From: Alphaproteobacteria bacterium
Lineage (GTDB): Bacteria; Pseudomonadota; Alphaproteobacteria; UBA9655
Length of the DNA stretch: 64,000 nt
Reading direction: 5' to 3'
Assembly (NCBI GenBank): GCA_019752515.1
Contig: JAIEMB010000006.1
Coordinates: 239,566-303,565, forward strand
Under the pieces are notes generated by a model. The model saw only the letters and a program-made list of their open reading frames with translations, had not been told where the DNA came from and did no database searches. This document shows positions 18,381-27,545 of the stretch, piece by piece. A program made the translations under genes and the position numbers. Numbering within the stretch: position 1 is the first letter of the stretch; the number at the start of each line of letters is the position of its first letter.

Positions 18381-19331
18381 ATGACTCGCAGAATAGAAGT
18401 TGTTCCCTATGATAGGGACTGGCCAAAATTATTTGACGTTGAGGGCAAAAAAATAAAGCAGGCACTTGCAGATAATTGCATCGCTATTCATCACATTGGC
18501 TCAACCGCCGTACCAGAACTTTGTGCAAAGCCTACAATCGATATTCTTCTGGTGGTAAAAAACACAGCCTTCATAACCATTCCTCTTGAAGAGTTAGGTT
18601 ATCAAGGTAAGGGAGAGTTCAACATTCCTTTTCGATTAAGCTTCACAAAAAGAGGAGTCCTTCCCAAAGTTAACCTTCATGTTTATGGGGAAGGAAACCC
18701 TGAAATTGAGCTCAACCTCTTATTTCGAGATTTTTTGCGAAATCATCCTGAGTCATGCAACGAATATGCAGATTTAAAGTTAAATCTAGTCTCTCACGAC
18801 TCTTTGCATGAAAAAAAGAACTCCCTATTTAGTGGGTATAATTTAGGAAAAGATGCTTTCATTAAAAAAGTCCTGGATCAGGCTGGGTTTGAAGGCCTTT
18901 GTATGAGACTTTGTACCCATTATGATGAGTGGGAAGCTGCCCGGAACTTCAGACAAAAATATTTCTTCGATAAGGTTCCTATCGCCGATCCTTATACGTG
19001 GACCTTTAACCATAAGGACCACCTCCACTTGGTTTTTTACAAGGGCACGGAAATCATTGGCTACGCCCATTTTCAACTTTGGCCAGCGCAAAGAGCGGCG
19101 CTCCGCATTATCGTGATTGATGAGCCTTTAAGAAATCACAAATTGGGAAGTCATTTTTTGAATCTATGTGAGCGGTGGCTTAAACAAAAGAATATTAGGG
19201 TATTACAAGCCCAATCCTCACCCGCAGCCTATCCTTTTTATCGTAAGAATAACTATATCGAAATGCCTTTTAACGATCCAGAAGAACATGAAAGTTGCCC
19301 CCAAGATATTGATGTGGGAAAAGTACTATAA
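18381..19331 (+). CDS. GrpB (UPF0157) - GNAT acetyltransferase fusion protein
   Basis: 316 residues in two domains. Residues 3-165 are a GrpB/UPF0157 domain, a nucleotidyltransferase-like fold: VVPYDRDWPKLFDVE, then HIGSTAVPELCAKPTIDILLVV with the conserved HxGST and acidic pair, and LHVYGEGNPEIELNLLFRDFLRNHPE. From about 200 to the end is a GNAT fold: EIIGYAHFQLWP, LRIIVIDEPLRNHKLGSHFLNLCERWL (acetyl-CoA loop region) and AYPFYRKNNYIEM. Cytoplasmic. Substrates are unknown for both parts. The next gene is a second, unrelated GNAT protein. Confidence 0.88.
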   Translation: MTRRIEVVPYDRDWPKLFDVEGKKIKQALADNCIAIHHIGSTAVPELCAKPTIDILLVVKNTAFITIPLEELGYQGKGEFNIPFRLSFTKRGVLPKVNLHVYGEGNPEIELNLLFRDFLRNHPESCNEYADLKLNLVSHDSLHEKKNSLFSGYNLGKDAFIKKVLDQAGFEGLCMRLCTHYDEWEAARNFRQKYFFDKVPIADPYTWTFNHKDHLHLVFYKGTEIIGYAHFQLWPAQRAALRIIVIDEPLRNHKLGSHFLNLCERWLKQKNIRVLQAQSSPAAYPFYRKNNYIEMPFNDPEEHESCPQDIDVGKVL

Positions 19332-19357
19332 AATATGATGGAAAGGTTAAATTAAAT

Positions 19358-19954
19358 ATGAATCGTATCTTAATGGATCTTCCAGAACTTATCGAAACGC
19401 CTAAACTTATTCTTCAAATGCCGCAAGCCGGGTTTGGTGAAAGACTGCATCCGGCAATATTAGATGGCCACAATGATTATATCAAATGGCTAAATTGGTC
19501 GCCTGCGCTTCCAACCCTACAATCTGTAGAAGAAGACTGCCGCAAGCATCATGCTGAATTCATTTTAAGGGAATGTATCCGCTACATTCTAATAGAGAAA
19601 TCAAGTAAACAAGTGGTAGGCCGTTGCGCTTTTCCTCCTTTTCAAGCCAATTGGCTCATCCCCCAATTCGGTATTTCCTATTTTATCAGACGCAGTCAAC
19701 GAATGAAGGGTTATGCTACAGAAACAGCCCATGCCATGGCTCTGCTTGCCTTTAAAGTTTTAAAGGCACGAAAAGTCGAGATTTATTGTGATTCAGAAAA
19801 CATTGCGAGTTGTAGGATTCCGGAAAAACTCAACTTTCAACTGGAGTATACCCAAAAGGGAGGATGGCCAAGGCAGGATGGAAAACTGTCCGAACTTAAA
19901 ACCTATTCCCTTTTTACAGATGAAGCCCTACCCAATAGGAAAATTACTTGGTAA
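19358..19954 (+). CDS. RimJ/RimL-type GNAT N-acetyltransferase
   Basis: 198 residues. The layout is that of ribosomal-protein-serine or small-molecule GNAT enzymes: ETPKLILQMPQAGFGERLHPAI at the start, YILIEKSSKQVVGRCAFPPF in the central strands, FGISYFIRRSQRMKGYATETAHAMALLAFKVL for the acetyl-CoA-binding loop and helix, and a C-terminal KVEIYCDSENIASCRIPEKLNFQLE. It is 26 bases after the GrpB-GNAT gene with GAAAGG in front, so cotranscription is likely. The substrate cannot be read from the sequence. Confidence 0.88.
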   Translation: MNRILMDLPELIETPKLILQMPQAGFGERLHPAILDGHNDYIKWLNWSPALPTLQSVEEDCRKHHAEFILRECIRYILIEKSSKQVVGRCAFPPFQANWLIPQFGISYFIRRSQRMKGYATETAHAMALLAFKVLKARKVEIYCDSENIASCRIPEKLNFQLEYTQKGGWPRQDGKLSELKTYSLFTDEALPNRKITW

Positions 19955-20006
19955 AGACTAAACCTCATATCCCGAGGTCAACATCTATATTATTTTTAGA
20001 ATTTTC

Positions 20007-20960
20007 TTATTCGTTCAGCAATTGGGCAAATTTATCCACAAGCTGGTTAAACTGTTCTGCATGACTCCATTGACAATCATGCCCACCCTCAAGGGTTTCC
20101 ATCATAATACAATTGGCATACTTTAAGGATTTAACATAATCGTTATTAACGGCATGTTCTTCCGCTCCCATGATAATTCCAAGAGGAATAGAAGAAGTTT
20201 CAGCGACATTTTTTTCATCCACGCCTTTACCTTTTAACACAGCATTTACCATCGTAAATCGGGCCAAACCATGAGTTCGCATGCTAGCTTCTGCTAAGAG
20301 GGTAAAGCGATCTAAATCAATTGGACCTTGAGTAATATATGCTTTGGCATCTTCGAGGGTAAAAGGTTCCATTTTCATGCTAAGAGGTGTTGAATAGGTT
20401 GGTAAATACGCTTCTTTTAGACCTTGTTCACTAGGGGTAATAGGGGGAACACTTGCAATCAAAACACCTTGTAAAAGTTCAGGGTTTCCCGCCATCATTT
20501 CAAGAGCAATGTGCCCTCCAAGCGACCATCCTACAAGAATTACTGGCTTGAGGTTTAGCTTTTGAATCACCTCAGCAACTACTTGAGCGTATCCCGTCAA
20601 TGTATAGTTTTTTGAAGGATTTAAAGCATTGCTGCTTTCTCCATGCCCGGGAAGATCAATAGCAATCATTTTGTACTTTAATCCCAGAGCATCGAGTTGT
20701 TTAATCATGTATTCTTTTGAGCATGAATTGCCATGAATTAAAATAATTGGTTTAGAGTTCCCGGAAGTTTCATAATAAGCTACTCTACCAGAGGAGGTTT
20801 CAATAAATTTCTTTTGGATATCATTTTCTGATAAGTTTTGAATCATGTTCAACTCTCGAAGCTTTGCATAAGTAGGAGCATAAGCCTTAGCTTTATGTGT
20901 TTCCATAGATGAAAGTGCTATGAGACAACTCATGAGAATATCCCTTAATCTCAAAATCAT
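20007..20960 (-). CDS. Alpha/beta hydrolase, probably exported
   Basis: 317 residues. The oxyanion region is ILIHGNSC, the cap-flanking motif is IDLPGHGESS, the nucleophile elbow is GWSLGGH (S146) and the histidine lies in EGGHDCQWSHAEQF near the C-terminus. The N-terminal 28 residues look like a signal peptide ending KAYA. A second start at 20933 (MSCLIALSS) has a better ribosome-binding site (AAGGG) and would shorten the signal. It is an esterase or lipase-like hydrolase of unknown substrate. It stands alone, downstream of and convergent with the GNAT genes. Confidence 0.87.
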   Translation of the reverse strand: MILRLRDILMSCLIALSSMETHKAKAYAPTYAKLRELNMIQNLSENDIQKKFIETSSGRVAYYETSGNSKPIILIHGNSCSKEYMIKQLDALGLKYKMIAIDLPGHGESSNALNPSKNYTLTGYAQVVAEVIQKLNLKPVILVGWSLGGHIALEMMAGNPELLQGVLIASVPPITPSEQGLKEAYLPTYSTPLSMKMEPFTLEDAKAYITQGPIDLDRFTLLAEASMRTHGLARFTMVNAVLKGKGVDEKNVAETSSIPLGIIMGAEEHAVNNDYVKSLKYANCIMMETLEGGHDCQWSHAEQFNQLVDKFAQLLNE

Positions 20961-21111
20961 TTCCTTTCAATTTAACAGGTAAGAGTAATCCTATATAGAT
21001 ATGTATTGGAGCTATTAATTAAGGCAATTTGCCTTTCTTCCTTACCTGTCTGGAGAAGAGATCAGATAGTCATTCATTGCTTCCCGTGTGGAGTCTAAGC
21101 TCTTTAAAAAC

Positions 21112-23067
21112 CTACGCAGCTGGAGGAGCATTCTCACCACTATTTGGCAGTATTTGTTGTCTAACGGCGGCAGCAGGATCCTCAGGGACTTCGGCAAGCT
21201 CTAATTCTGCAGGAGGGTCTTCAAGTATTGATTGGGGAAGCTGTTTCAAAAATTCATATTCCTCTATAAAACTAGGATTGAAAGCCTCTTGAACAACAAA
21301 TTGTTCCAATCTCCTTCTAAGGGATTTGAGTGCTTTTGCTTCCTTTTTCAGCCTTTGTAAAGCTTCTTTCCTCTTTTCAAGTACTTGATTAGAAAATTTA
21401 AGTTCTAGATTTGTTTTTACTAACCTTTTTTCGAGATATTCCTTTTGGGAAATTTCTCCTGACTCTTCAAGGTCTTGCTGTGTTTTTTCTATAGATCTTA
21501 ATTCTTCCGTAAGACGATAGGTTCTTACGCATGCTCTATCAAAGCTGTTCTTCTCTATCTTTTTTAATGCCTTTATCACATTCGCTGCATGGGAAAATGT
21601 TAAAATGGGAGACTCTGATTCGTTCAACTCATGTTCTTTTTTAGATTTTCTTGAATCTTTATTGAATAAAGATATAAGGTATTTTGCTAAAGGAACTAAT
21701 TCTGATCCAACCGTTATCAATTCTGCGCCGCCCTCATTCAACTCATCTCCATACCTTATTAAATCAATCCCTCGGAATGTATGCACAGCTAGTATTGGGG
21801 TTTCTTCCTGATCGGATAAAAGGGTGATGAGCCATGGTGTAGGCTCGACGCAAGTTAGGAATAACCCGTGAGCATTTTTTTCCTTATATTGTTTTAGTAT
21901 TCTGAAACACTCTTGTATTCTTTCTTCAAAGTTCACAAGATTCACACAGTTATTATAGATAAGTTCTTCAAAAGGACTAACTGAAGGGGTTGTACTTTTT
22001 GATGCCAACTGGTTCTTGCTATATTCAAAAGATTTTGGATTTCTAGATTCTCTCAGAGAATTTCCACTCAATGATATCTCCATGTCTATATCACCGGGTG
22101 TAAGATAGGGTGCTATACTCAGCAAACTATCTGGGTCTTTCGCTAAAATAGAATAATACAAAGATTTCACAGGATTGTGAGGAAGAACTGTTCCTTCATT
22201 ATAGAGAGTAGCTAGGGTCCTATAACATCTTGTATATCCTATACGCTCAAGCTGCTCAAAACGTTGAGAAGCTTCATGCTTATGATGTGCAAGAGTAGCT
22301 TCATCTATTCCGTCTTGTAATGCTGCCCGTTGGTGCCAGATAGCTCGACTATACATGCAACCAAGATCTCCTAACCTCTCACCCCTCTCATAACATTCTT
22401 GACCTTTTTTAACATTGACCGTTTCTGTAAAAACGTCACCTGCTATATTATAGAATAACGGAAAATCATCCTTCATTAAGATCGCTCGCTCACAAAGGGT
22501 GGTTGCTTTTGCTAAGTTAGGAATATCTTCCCTAAATAAGCCCGCTTGGTACATAAGTGCTAGAATTGCAATTTTATGAGGATTTGTTTCACCCTCTTCA
22601 TTAGCGTAAAATGTCTCAAAGTAATCTCTGAAATCAGAATGACCTTTTGTATTATAAGCCAGATACAAGAATTTTGGATCGGTCTCCATCTTTTCTCGAA
22701 CCTGGGTCCAGTTTTGTGTTTCAATTAAGGGAAAGTAACTATCAGAGAGTTTATGTTCAAACAATAAGGTTGCTACTGTTTCTTGAGCCTCTAGGTCGCC
22801 TGCATTTGCTTGAGAAATGAGTCTCTTAAGAGGAGCTTTGAAAACCGTAGTATCAAAGGAGAAATTTGAATAGTCATCTTCACTGCTTGTACTTGAAGAA
22901 CTACCGCTGTCTTCTTCATCTTCATCAGAAAATCGAATACTTACTGATTGACCAATTCTCTCCTCATCTGGACCCTGCATCCCATAAAGGGCCTCTGTTG
23001 ATAAAAAAGCTGAAAGAGAAAAAAGAGACATAAATAGAGATTTTTTAAAGGGGATGAAAGTATGCAT
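21112..23067 (-). CDS. Large secreted protein of unknown family with Sel1/TPR-like helical repeats
   Basis: 651 residues from the ATG at 23067, chosen because GAAGGA lies eight bases upstream; the frame extends 18 bases further. Signal peptide at about residues 1-29, ending ALYG before MQGPDEE. Then a Ser/Asp/Glu-rich low-complexity segment (about 40-65), a helical repeat region to about 330 that resembles degenerate Sel1/TPR units, a region without recognisable motifs, and a Lys/Glu-rich coiled coil at about 520-610. The C-terminus is Pro/Ala-rich. I do not recognise it. It may be a periplasmic, surface or effector protein; it lies 34 bases after the NCS1 transporter gene. Confidence 0.8.
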   Translation of the reverse strand: MHTFIPFKKSLFMSLFSLSAFLSTEALYGMQGPDEERIGQSVSIRFSDEDEEDSGSSSSTSSEDDYSNFSFDTTVFKAPLKRLISQANAGDLEAQETVATLLFEHKLSDSYFPLIETQNWTQVREKMETDPKFLYLAYNTKGHSDFRDYFETFYANEEGETNPHKIAILALMYQAGLFREDIPNLAKATTLCERAILMKDDFPLFYNIAGDVFTETVNVKKGQECYERGERLGDLGCMYSRAIWHQRAALQDGIDEATLAHHKHEASQRFEQLERIGYTRCYRTLATLYNEGTVLPHNPVKSLYYSILAKDPDSLLSIAPYLTPGDIDMEISLSGNSLRESRNPKSFEYSKNQLASKSTTPSVSPFEELIYNNCVNLVNFEERIQECFRILKQYKEKNAHGLFLTCVEPTPWLITLLSDQEETPILAVHTFRGIDLIRYGDELNEGGAELITVGSELVPLAKYLISLFNKDSRKSKKEHELNESESPILTFSHAANVIKALKKIEKNSFDRACVRTYRLTEELRSIEKTQQDLEESGEISQKEYLEKRLVKTNLELKFSNQVLEKRKEALQRLKKEAKALKSLRRRLEQFVVQEAFNPSFIEEYEFLKQLPQSILEDPPAELELAEVPEDPAAAVRQQILPNSGENAPPAA

Positions 23068-23101
23068 TATGAAATTCCTTCGCATTAATACTACTATTGT
23101 A

Positions 23102-24559
23102 TTAAATTACTTGTTCTTTACATCTGTATACACAATTTTTTTCAGACAACATCATCACCCAATAACTCAACCCGGAGATGAAAAGACCAATAAACCATGC
23201 GTAATGATAGAAGGGAACAAAGAAACCAAAAATGGAGTCAGGGCTATATATTTTTATCTGAACGAGAAAGCCAGGAATGTTAGGAAGTACGCCTAACATG
23301 AGCGCTGCAATGGCTTTCGGATTATATCCCCGGAGATAGGTATAGACTCCCTTGCGTTGATAAAGGGCCTCTAGATCTAAATTCGTCTGACGAATAAAAT
23401 AGTAATCAACAAGGAGAATACCCGCAATAGGGCCAAGTAAAGCAGAATAGCCGATGAGCCACGTAAAGATGTACCCTGTTGGGTCGGCCAAGAGTTTCCA
23501 AGGCATCATGACAATTCCTATAATACCTGTAATAAGCCCCCCTCTTTTGAAATTAATGTATTTTGGTATAAGGTTCGAAAAATCATTAGCTGGACTCACC
23601 ACATTTGCAGCAACATTTGCCGAAAGTGTAGCCATCAAAATAATAATGCCAGAAAAGATGATAATAAAGGGGTTATCAAATTTTTGAATGAGGATAATAG
23701 GATCCCAAATTGCTTCTCCATAAATAACGAGAGTAGCGCTCGTTACTGCAACTCCAATAAAAGCAAATAAAGTCATCGTCGTTGGCAAGCCAAGTGCTTG
23801 ACCAAGCATTTGCGATTGTTGATCTTTAGCATACCGCGTAAAATCGGGGATGTTCAAACTTAGCGTTGCCCAAAAGCCAATAATTCCAGTAAGAGCGGGG
23901 AAAAAGAAATTGAGAAAATCAGAAGTACTCTGAAATTGAGAGGATGTATAAAAAATTTCAGTTACATCACCTGCATGTGTATAAGCCCAATAAAGGAGAG
24001 CAAGCCCCCCAAAAATTAAAATAGGGGCACAACAGGTCTCAAGCCATTTAATAGAGTTAACTCCCTTCCAAACAAAAAATATGTTCATTGACCAAAAAAT
24101 CATGAAGCAGAGAAAATGGATAGGGCCAACACCAAATATTTCCCCTGTAAAGGATGCCGCTTCTGGCCATAGTATCAACACGAGAGGATAAAGGGCCGTC
24201 CCTCCTATCCAGGTTTGAATACCAAACCAACCACAGGCGACGAGCGCTCTAAGCATTGCTGGAATATTGGCCCCTAAAATGCCAAAACTCGCCCTTGCAA
24301 AGACAGGGAAAGGGATTCCATATTTAGCACCAACATGACCATTGAGAAGCATAGGAATGAGAACAATTAAATTTCCTAAAAGAATGGTGAAAAGAGCTTG
24401 CATCCAATTCATTCCCCCATTAATAAGCGAAGCGGCCATCATATAGGTTGGAATTTGAACAGACATTCCTACCCAAAGAGTAAAATAATTTAATACTGTC
24501 CAATTTTTTTTCTTGGTTGGTACGGGAGATAAGTCTTCATTGACGAGGCCTCTATCCAC
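23102..24559 (-). CDS. NCS1 family nucleobase:cation symporter
   Basis: About 485 residues from a GTG start at 24559, which has AAGGAG eight bases upstream; the frame extends to an ATG at 24586 without a better site. Twelve hydrophobic helices. The NCS1 features are WTVLNYFTLWVGMSVQIPTYMMAASLINGGMNW in TM1, GIPFPVFARASFGILGANIPAMLRALVACGWFGIQTWIGG in TM2-3, and NIPDFTRYAKDQ before TM7. The family imports uracil, cytosine, allantoin, hydantoins or thiamine with Na+ or H+; the substrate cannot be decided here. Nucleobase uptake would make sense in a host-associated bacterium. Confidence 0.93.
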   Translation of the reverse strand: MDRGLVNEDLSPVPTKKKNWTVLNYFTLWVGMSVQIPTYMMAASLINGGMNWMQALFTILLGNLIVLIPMLLNGHVGAKYGIPFPVFARASFGILGANIPAMLRALVACGWFGIQTWIGGTALYPLVLILWPEAASFTGEIFGVGPIHFLCFMIFWSMNIFFVWKGVNSIKWLETCCAPILIFGGLALLYWAYTHAGDVTEIFYTSSQFQSTSDFLNFFFPALTGIIGFWATLSLNIPDFTRYAKDQQSQMLGQALGLPTTMTLFAFIGVAVTSATLVIYGEAIWDPIILIQKFDNPFIIIFSGIIILMATLSANVAANVVSPANDFSNLIPKYINFKRGGLITGIIGIVMMPWKLLADPTGYIFTWLIGYSALLGPIAGILLVDYYFIRQTNLDLEALYQRKGVYTYLRGYNPKAIAALMLGVLPNIPGFLVQIKIYSPDSIFGFFVPFYHYAWFIGLFISGLSYWVMMLSEKNCVYRCKEQVI

Positions 24560-24680
24560 TATAAATACTCCTTGCAATAAAACCACTTCTTCTTAAGGCA
24601 TCTTTTAAAAAAAGTCTAATTTTTTTATTTTTAAAAGTCGTTTTGAGTCACTGACCATAAAACAAATTTTTCCCGAAGTT

Positions 24681-25448
24681 TTATGCAGCCATAATATTAA
24701 ACCCTGCGTCAATGTACTCTATATTCCCAGTGATAAGTTGCGCTTCATCGCTTACCAAAAATCTAGCAAAGGCTCCCACAGCTTGAGTGCAAACATTCTC
24801 ATGCTCAGGAGATTTTTTACGTGCAAATTGTAAGATTGCTTCAAAGTCGAGTATACCACTTGCTGCACGCGTGCCAATTGGCCCAGGAGAAAGGGCATTA
24901 ACACGAATTTTTTTTCCTCCCAGCTCTGCAGCAAGATATCTAACGATGCCTTCAAGTGCCGCTTTAACAGGGCCCATAATGCCATAATGTTCTACAACTT
25001 TTTCGCTGCCGTAATAGGTTGTTGTTAACAATGCTCCTCCATCACTCATAAGAGGTTCAGCCAAGCGAGCAAGATGGATGAAAGAGTGACACGAAACATC
25101 CATAGCTGTTAAGAAACCTTCACGAGAACAATCAACTATTCTTCCTCGCAAATCTATCTTTGGTGCAAAAGCGACAGCATGAAGAAGAAAATCTAGCTTT
25201 CCCCAATTTTCTTTGATGGCCTTAAACAAATTATCCATTTCATTATCATTTTGAACATTTAGAGGCATAATAATCTTAGCCCTTGTCTTTTCTGCTAAGG
25301 GGCGAACATAAGGCTCTGCCTTCTCATTTAAATAAGTTATTGCCAACTCTGCTCCAGCCTCATAAAAGGCTTGAGCACATCCCCAAGCAATTGATTGCTC
25401 ATTGGCAATTCCTACGACTAATCCTTTTTTACCTTGTAGAGTTTTCAT
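24681..25448 (-). CDS. fabI: Enoyl-[acyl-carrier-protein] reductase (NADH), FabI type
   Basis: 255 residues. It performs the last reduction of each fatty-acid elongation cycle and is the target of triclosan-type inhibitors in homologues. The N-terminus GKKGLVVGIANEQSIAWGCA is the divergent Rossmann motif of FabI. The catalytic set is Y145, Y155 and K162 (in YYGSEK...YGIMGPVK), matching E. coli Y146, Y156 and K163. LSPGPIGTRAASGI and LITGNIEYIDAGFNIM are typical C-terminal blocks. It is monocistronic by position, between the transporter and the decayed gene. Confidence 0.96.
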   Translation of the reverse strand: MKTLQGKKGLVVGIANEQSIAWGCAQAFYEAGAELAITYLNEKAEPYVRPLAEKTRAKIIMPLNVQNDNEMDNLFKAIKENWGKLDFLLHAVAFAPKIDLRGRIVDCSREGFLTAMDVSCHSFIHLARLAEPLMSDGGALLTTTYYGSEKVVEHYGIMGPVKAALEGIVRYLAAELGGKKIRVNALSPGPIGTRAASGILDFEAILQFARKKSPEHENVCTQAVGAFARFLVSDEAQLITGNIEYIDAGFNIMAA

Positions 25449-25640
25449 TCTTGCATCCCCGTATTAAAATTTAAAAATATAGTTAGATCTATACTCATCC
25501 AACTTGAAAGTGAATGGGTTTGTTCCTCACACTCGAGGTCTTTAAAAATAATTTAGCGCGAGTTGCACTTCAGGCTTGAATGCGGCGTATACCTAAAAAT
25601 CTGTTATTTTGAATTACCCGTCGAGTAATAACTCAGCATC

Positions 25641-26653
25641 CTATAATTTTTTGTTAGAAATCCATGGGTTTTTTAATCCCCACTCTGCGAGAGCATTCAA
25701 AGTCACAAAGGCATAATAAACGTTCTTTAACGTTCCTGCACCATCCCCAAAACACCTATTTTGGGCAAAAAACCAAATGTAATGGCTTCTATCCATAGCC
25801 GAAGCAAAATGTTTGTCTGTCCGAAAGACTTCTTCGCCTTTTAAGTTTTTAAAAACGAGATCGTCTCCCTCTTCAAATAAAGGGCCAGAAGCATTTTTTT
25901 CTTATCATAAGCAGCGTCAACTATCCAAACACATTGGGAAGGCAATGAGCTTACCAATATCGATCTCATAATAGGTAATGGAGTTGTAAACATATAATCT
26001 TTGCCTGGATAATATTGTCGAGCAACTTTCGCCCCAAAACTATGAAGAGCCATAGCTAGATTTTTATGAACTGGCTTCGCACTTAGAATCCACAAAGGGG
26101 GACGATTAATGCCTATATGAGTTATAAAAGGAACAGAAGGGGAGGTATGGGAAGACATAACCATTTCGACCTGATTAATCATATCATGAGAAGTTGCAAG
26201 GGGAGCATTGGAAGTTGATGCATATACAATAGCTAACTCAGAGAATTCTTTAATTGAACCTTGAGAAAAATTTCTTCCAGGAATAGTTGTAAGAAAAGTT
26301 TGAAGAAAGTTCTGTTTAATGACAGTATAACTTTGCTCTAATTGTTGTTTCTTAGATTCTTGAATTTTTACTTTTTCGTATTCATGCTTTTGATTTTCTA
26401 CACCAAATTCAATCCATGGTGTGAGTTCTCCTCTCGTTTTAATGGGCTGATAGCAAAGGTAAAGACCTTCTTCAAGTCTTTCTGACACGAACTCTCCTGC
26501 ATCTTTTTCAGAAGAAGGACGTCTCATTAAAAAAGTTGTATTAGATCCACCCTATTCATATTCAAACATGGCCAGAACACTTAAAGGCAAAAAGAACAAT
26601 AAAAGGCTAAGACTCAGAAAATAAAAAGTTTTTTTGATGAAAAACATAAACAT
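25641..26653 (-). pseudogene. Decayed gene for a secreted protein (in-frame TAG plus one-base frameshift)
   Basis: Three pieces line up. (1) From the ATG at 26653, preceded by GAAGGATGG, runs a 28-residue signal peptide (MFMFFIKK..., hydrophobic core, PLSVLA) and MFEYE, then TAG at 26552-26554. (2) The same frame continues without further stop, GGSNTTFL then MRRPSSEKDAG at 26527, for about 215 residues. (3) At a run of seven A on the coding strand (25895-25901) the frame runs into a short nonsense tail ending at 25841. Shifting by one base there opens NASGPLFEEGDDLVFKN... through HYIWFFAQNRCFGDGAG to TAG at 25641. The reconstructed protein is about 336 residues, exported, of no family I know. 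A 228-residue ORF (25841-26527) may still be translated, without signal peptide. Confidence 0.78.
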
Positions 26654-26798
26654 GCAACCCATCCTTCACATAATTGCCTACAGAAGTTAAGCTTAAAGAA
26701 TATTTTCATGTCTAGAATTAGTTGTAAAGACAATGGCAATATATAATTTATAAAATAGTACCTACATACAATACGTTGGTTTAATCCCTTAAAAAATC

Positions 26799-26873
26799 TG
26801 GTGGGCGATGAGGGATTTGAACCCCCGACCCTCTCGGTGTAAACGAGACGCTCTCCCGCTGAGCTAATCGCCC
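26799..26873 (-). tRNA. tRNA-Val (anticodon UAC)
   Basis: On the minus strand the sequence GGGCGATTAGCTCAGCGGGA starts a complete cloverleaf. The acceptor stem GGGCGAT/ATCGCCC pairs fully, the anticodon loop is TTTACAC giving UAC, the T arm is GGGGGTTCAAATCCCTC, and CCA is encoded at 26799-26801. It lies between the decayed secreted-protein gene and pgsA. Confidence 0.97.
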
Positions 26874-26929
26874 TTTCAAAGGCTGTATACCCTAAAGTGA
26901 ATAAGGTTTCCAGTAGAAATTTTTATAAA

Positions 26930-27481
26930 CTACATATGCTTCAAACCAGCCCTCAAGTAATCAAAACCCGTAATCAATGTAAGAAGGGCTGCAATCCAAA
27001 GGCCAAAGATCCCCAGTGCTTCTATGGACAAAGGAAAACCCGGGATATCTTCGATAATTAAAAAGGTCAGGGCAAGCATTTGTATAGCTGTTTTCCATTT
27101 AGCTAGACGCGTTACCGGAATAGAAACATGGGCTTCTGCAAGAAACTCTCTCAGCCCTGAAACGAGAATTTCGCGGCACAGAATAATCACGGCAGGAATT
27201 AAACTTATTCCTTGAATCCGGCCGAACCCAACAAGCATCAAAAGAGTAGCAGCTACGAGAAGTTTATCAGCCACCGGGTCGAGAAAAACGCCGAAATTTG
27301 TTGATTGTTTCCATGCTCTTGCAAAATAGCCATCTAAATAGTCCGTAATGCACGCTATAACAAAAATAAAAGCAACAATCCAATTGCTTAAAGGTCGGTC
27401 AAAGTAAAATAAGACCACAACAACCGGAATTAAAGCAATACGGATAAACGTTAAAAAATTAGGTAGGGTCGTTGGTTTCAT
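26930..27481 (-). CDS. pgsA: CDP-diacylglycerol--glycerol-3-phosphate 3-phosphatidyltransferase
   Basis: 183 residues from the ATG at 27481; the frame can be extended to a TTG at 27508, but the protein family starts near MKPTTLPNFLTFIRI. It makes phosphatidylglycerol phosphate, the first committed step to phosphatidylglycerol and cardiolipin, in the inner membrane. The CDP-alcohol phosphotransferase motif is exact: DYLDGYFAR, then G with D and D spaced as in GVFLDPVAD. Several hydrophobic helices surround it. It follows uvrC by 64 bases on the same strand, a pairing seen in many alphaproteobacteria. Confidence 0.96.
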   Translation of the reverse strand: MKPTTLPNFLTFIRIALIPVVVVLFYFDRPLSNWIVAFIFVIACITDYLDGYFARAWKQSTNFGVFLDPVADKLLVAATLLMLVGFGRIQGISLIPAVIILCREILVSGLREFLAEAHVSIPVTRLAKWKTAIQMLALTFLIIEDIPGFPLSIEALGIFGLWIAALLTLITGFDYLRAGLKHM

Positions 27482-27545
27482 ATTACAGCATTTTAAGTAA
27501 GTTAGCAAAGGAGAATGAATAACCTTCCTTTAAAATAAGATTATA

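Noticed and set aside
26552..26554. Reading the in-frame TAG as a recoded sense codon
   Set aside because: Release factor 1 is encoded in the window, and TAG is the normal stop of prfA itself and of the reconstructed pseudogene, so UAG is an ordinary stop.
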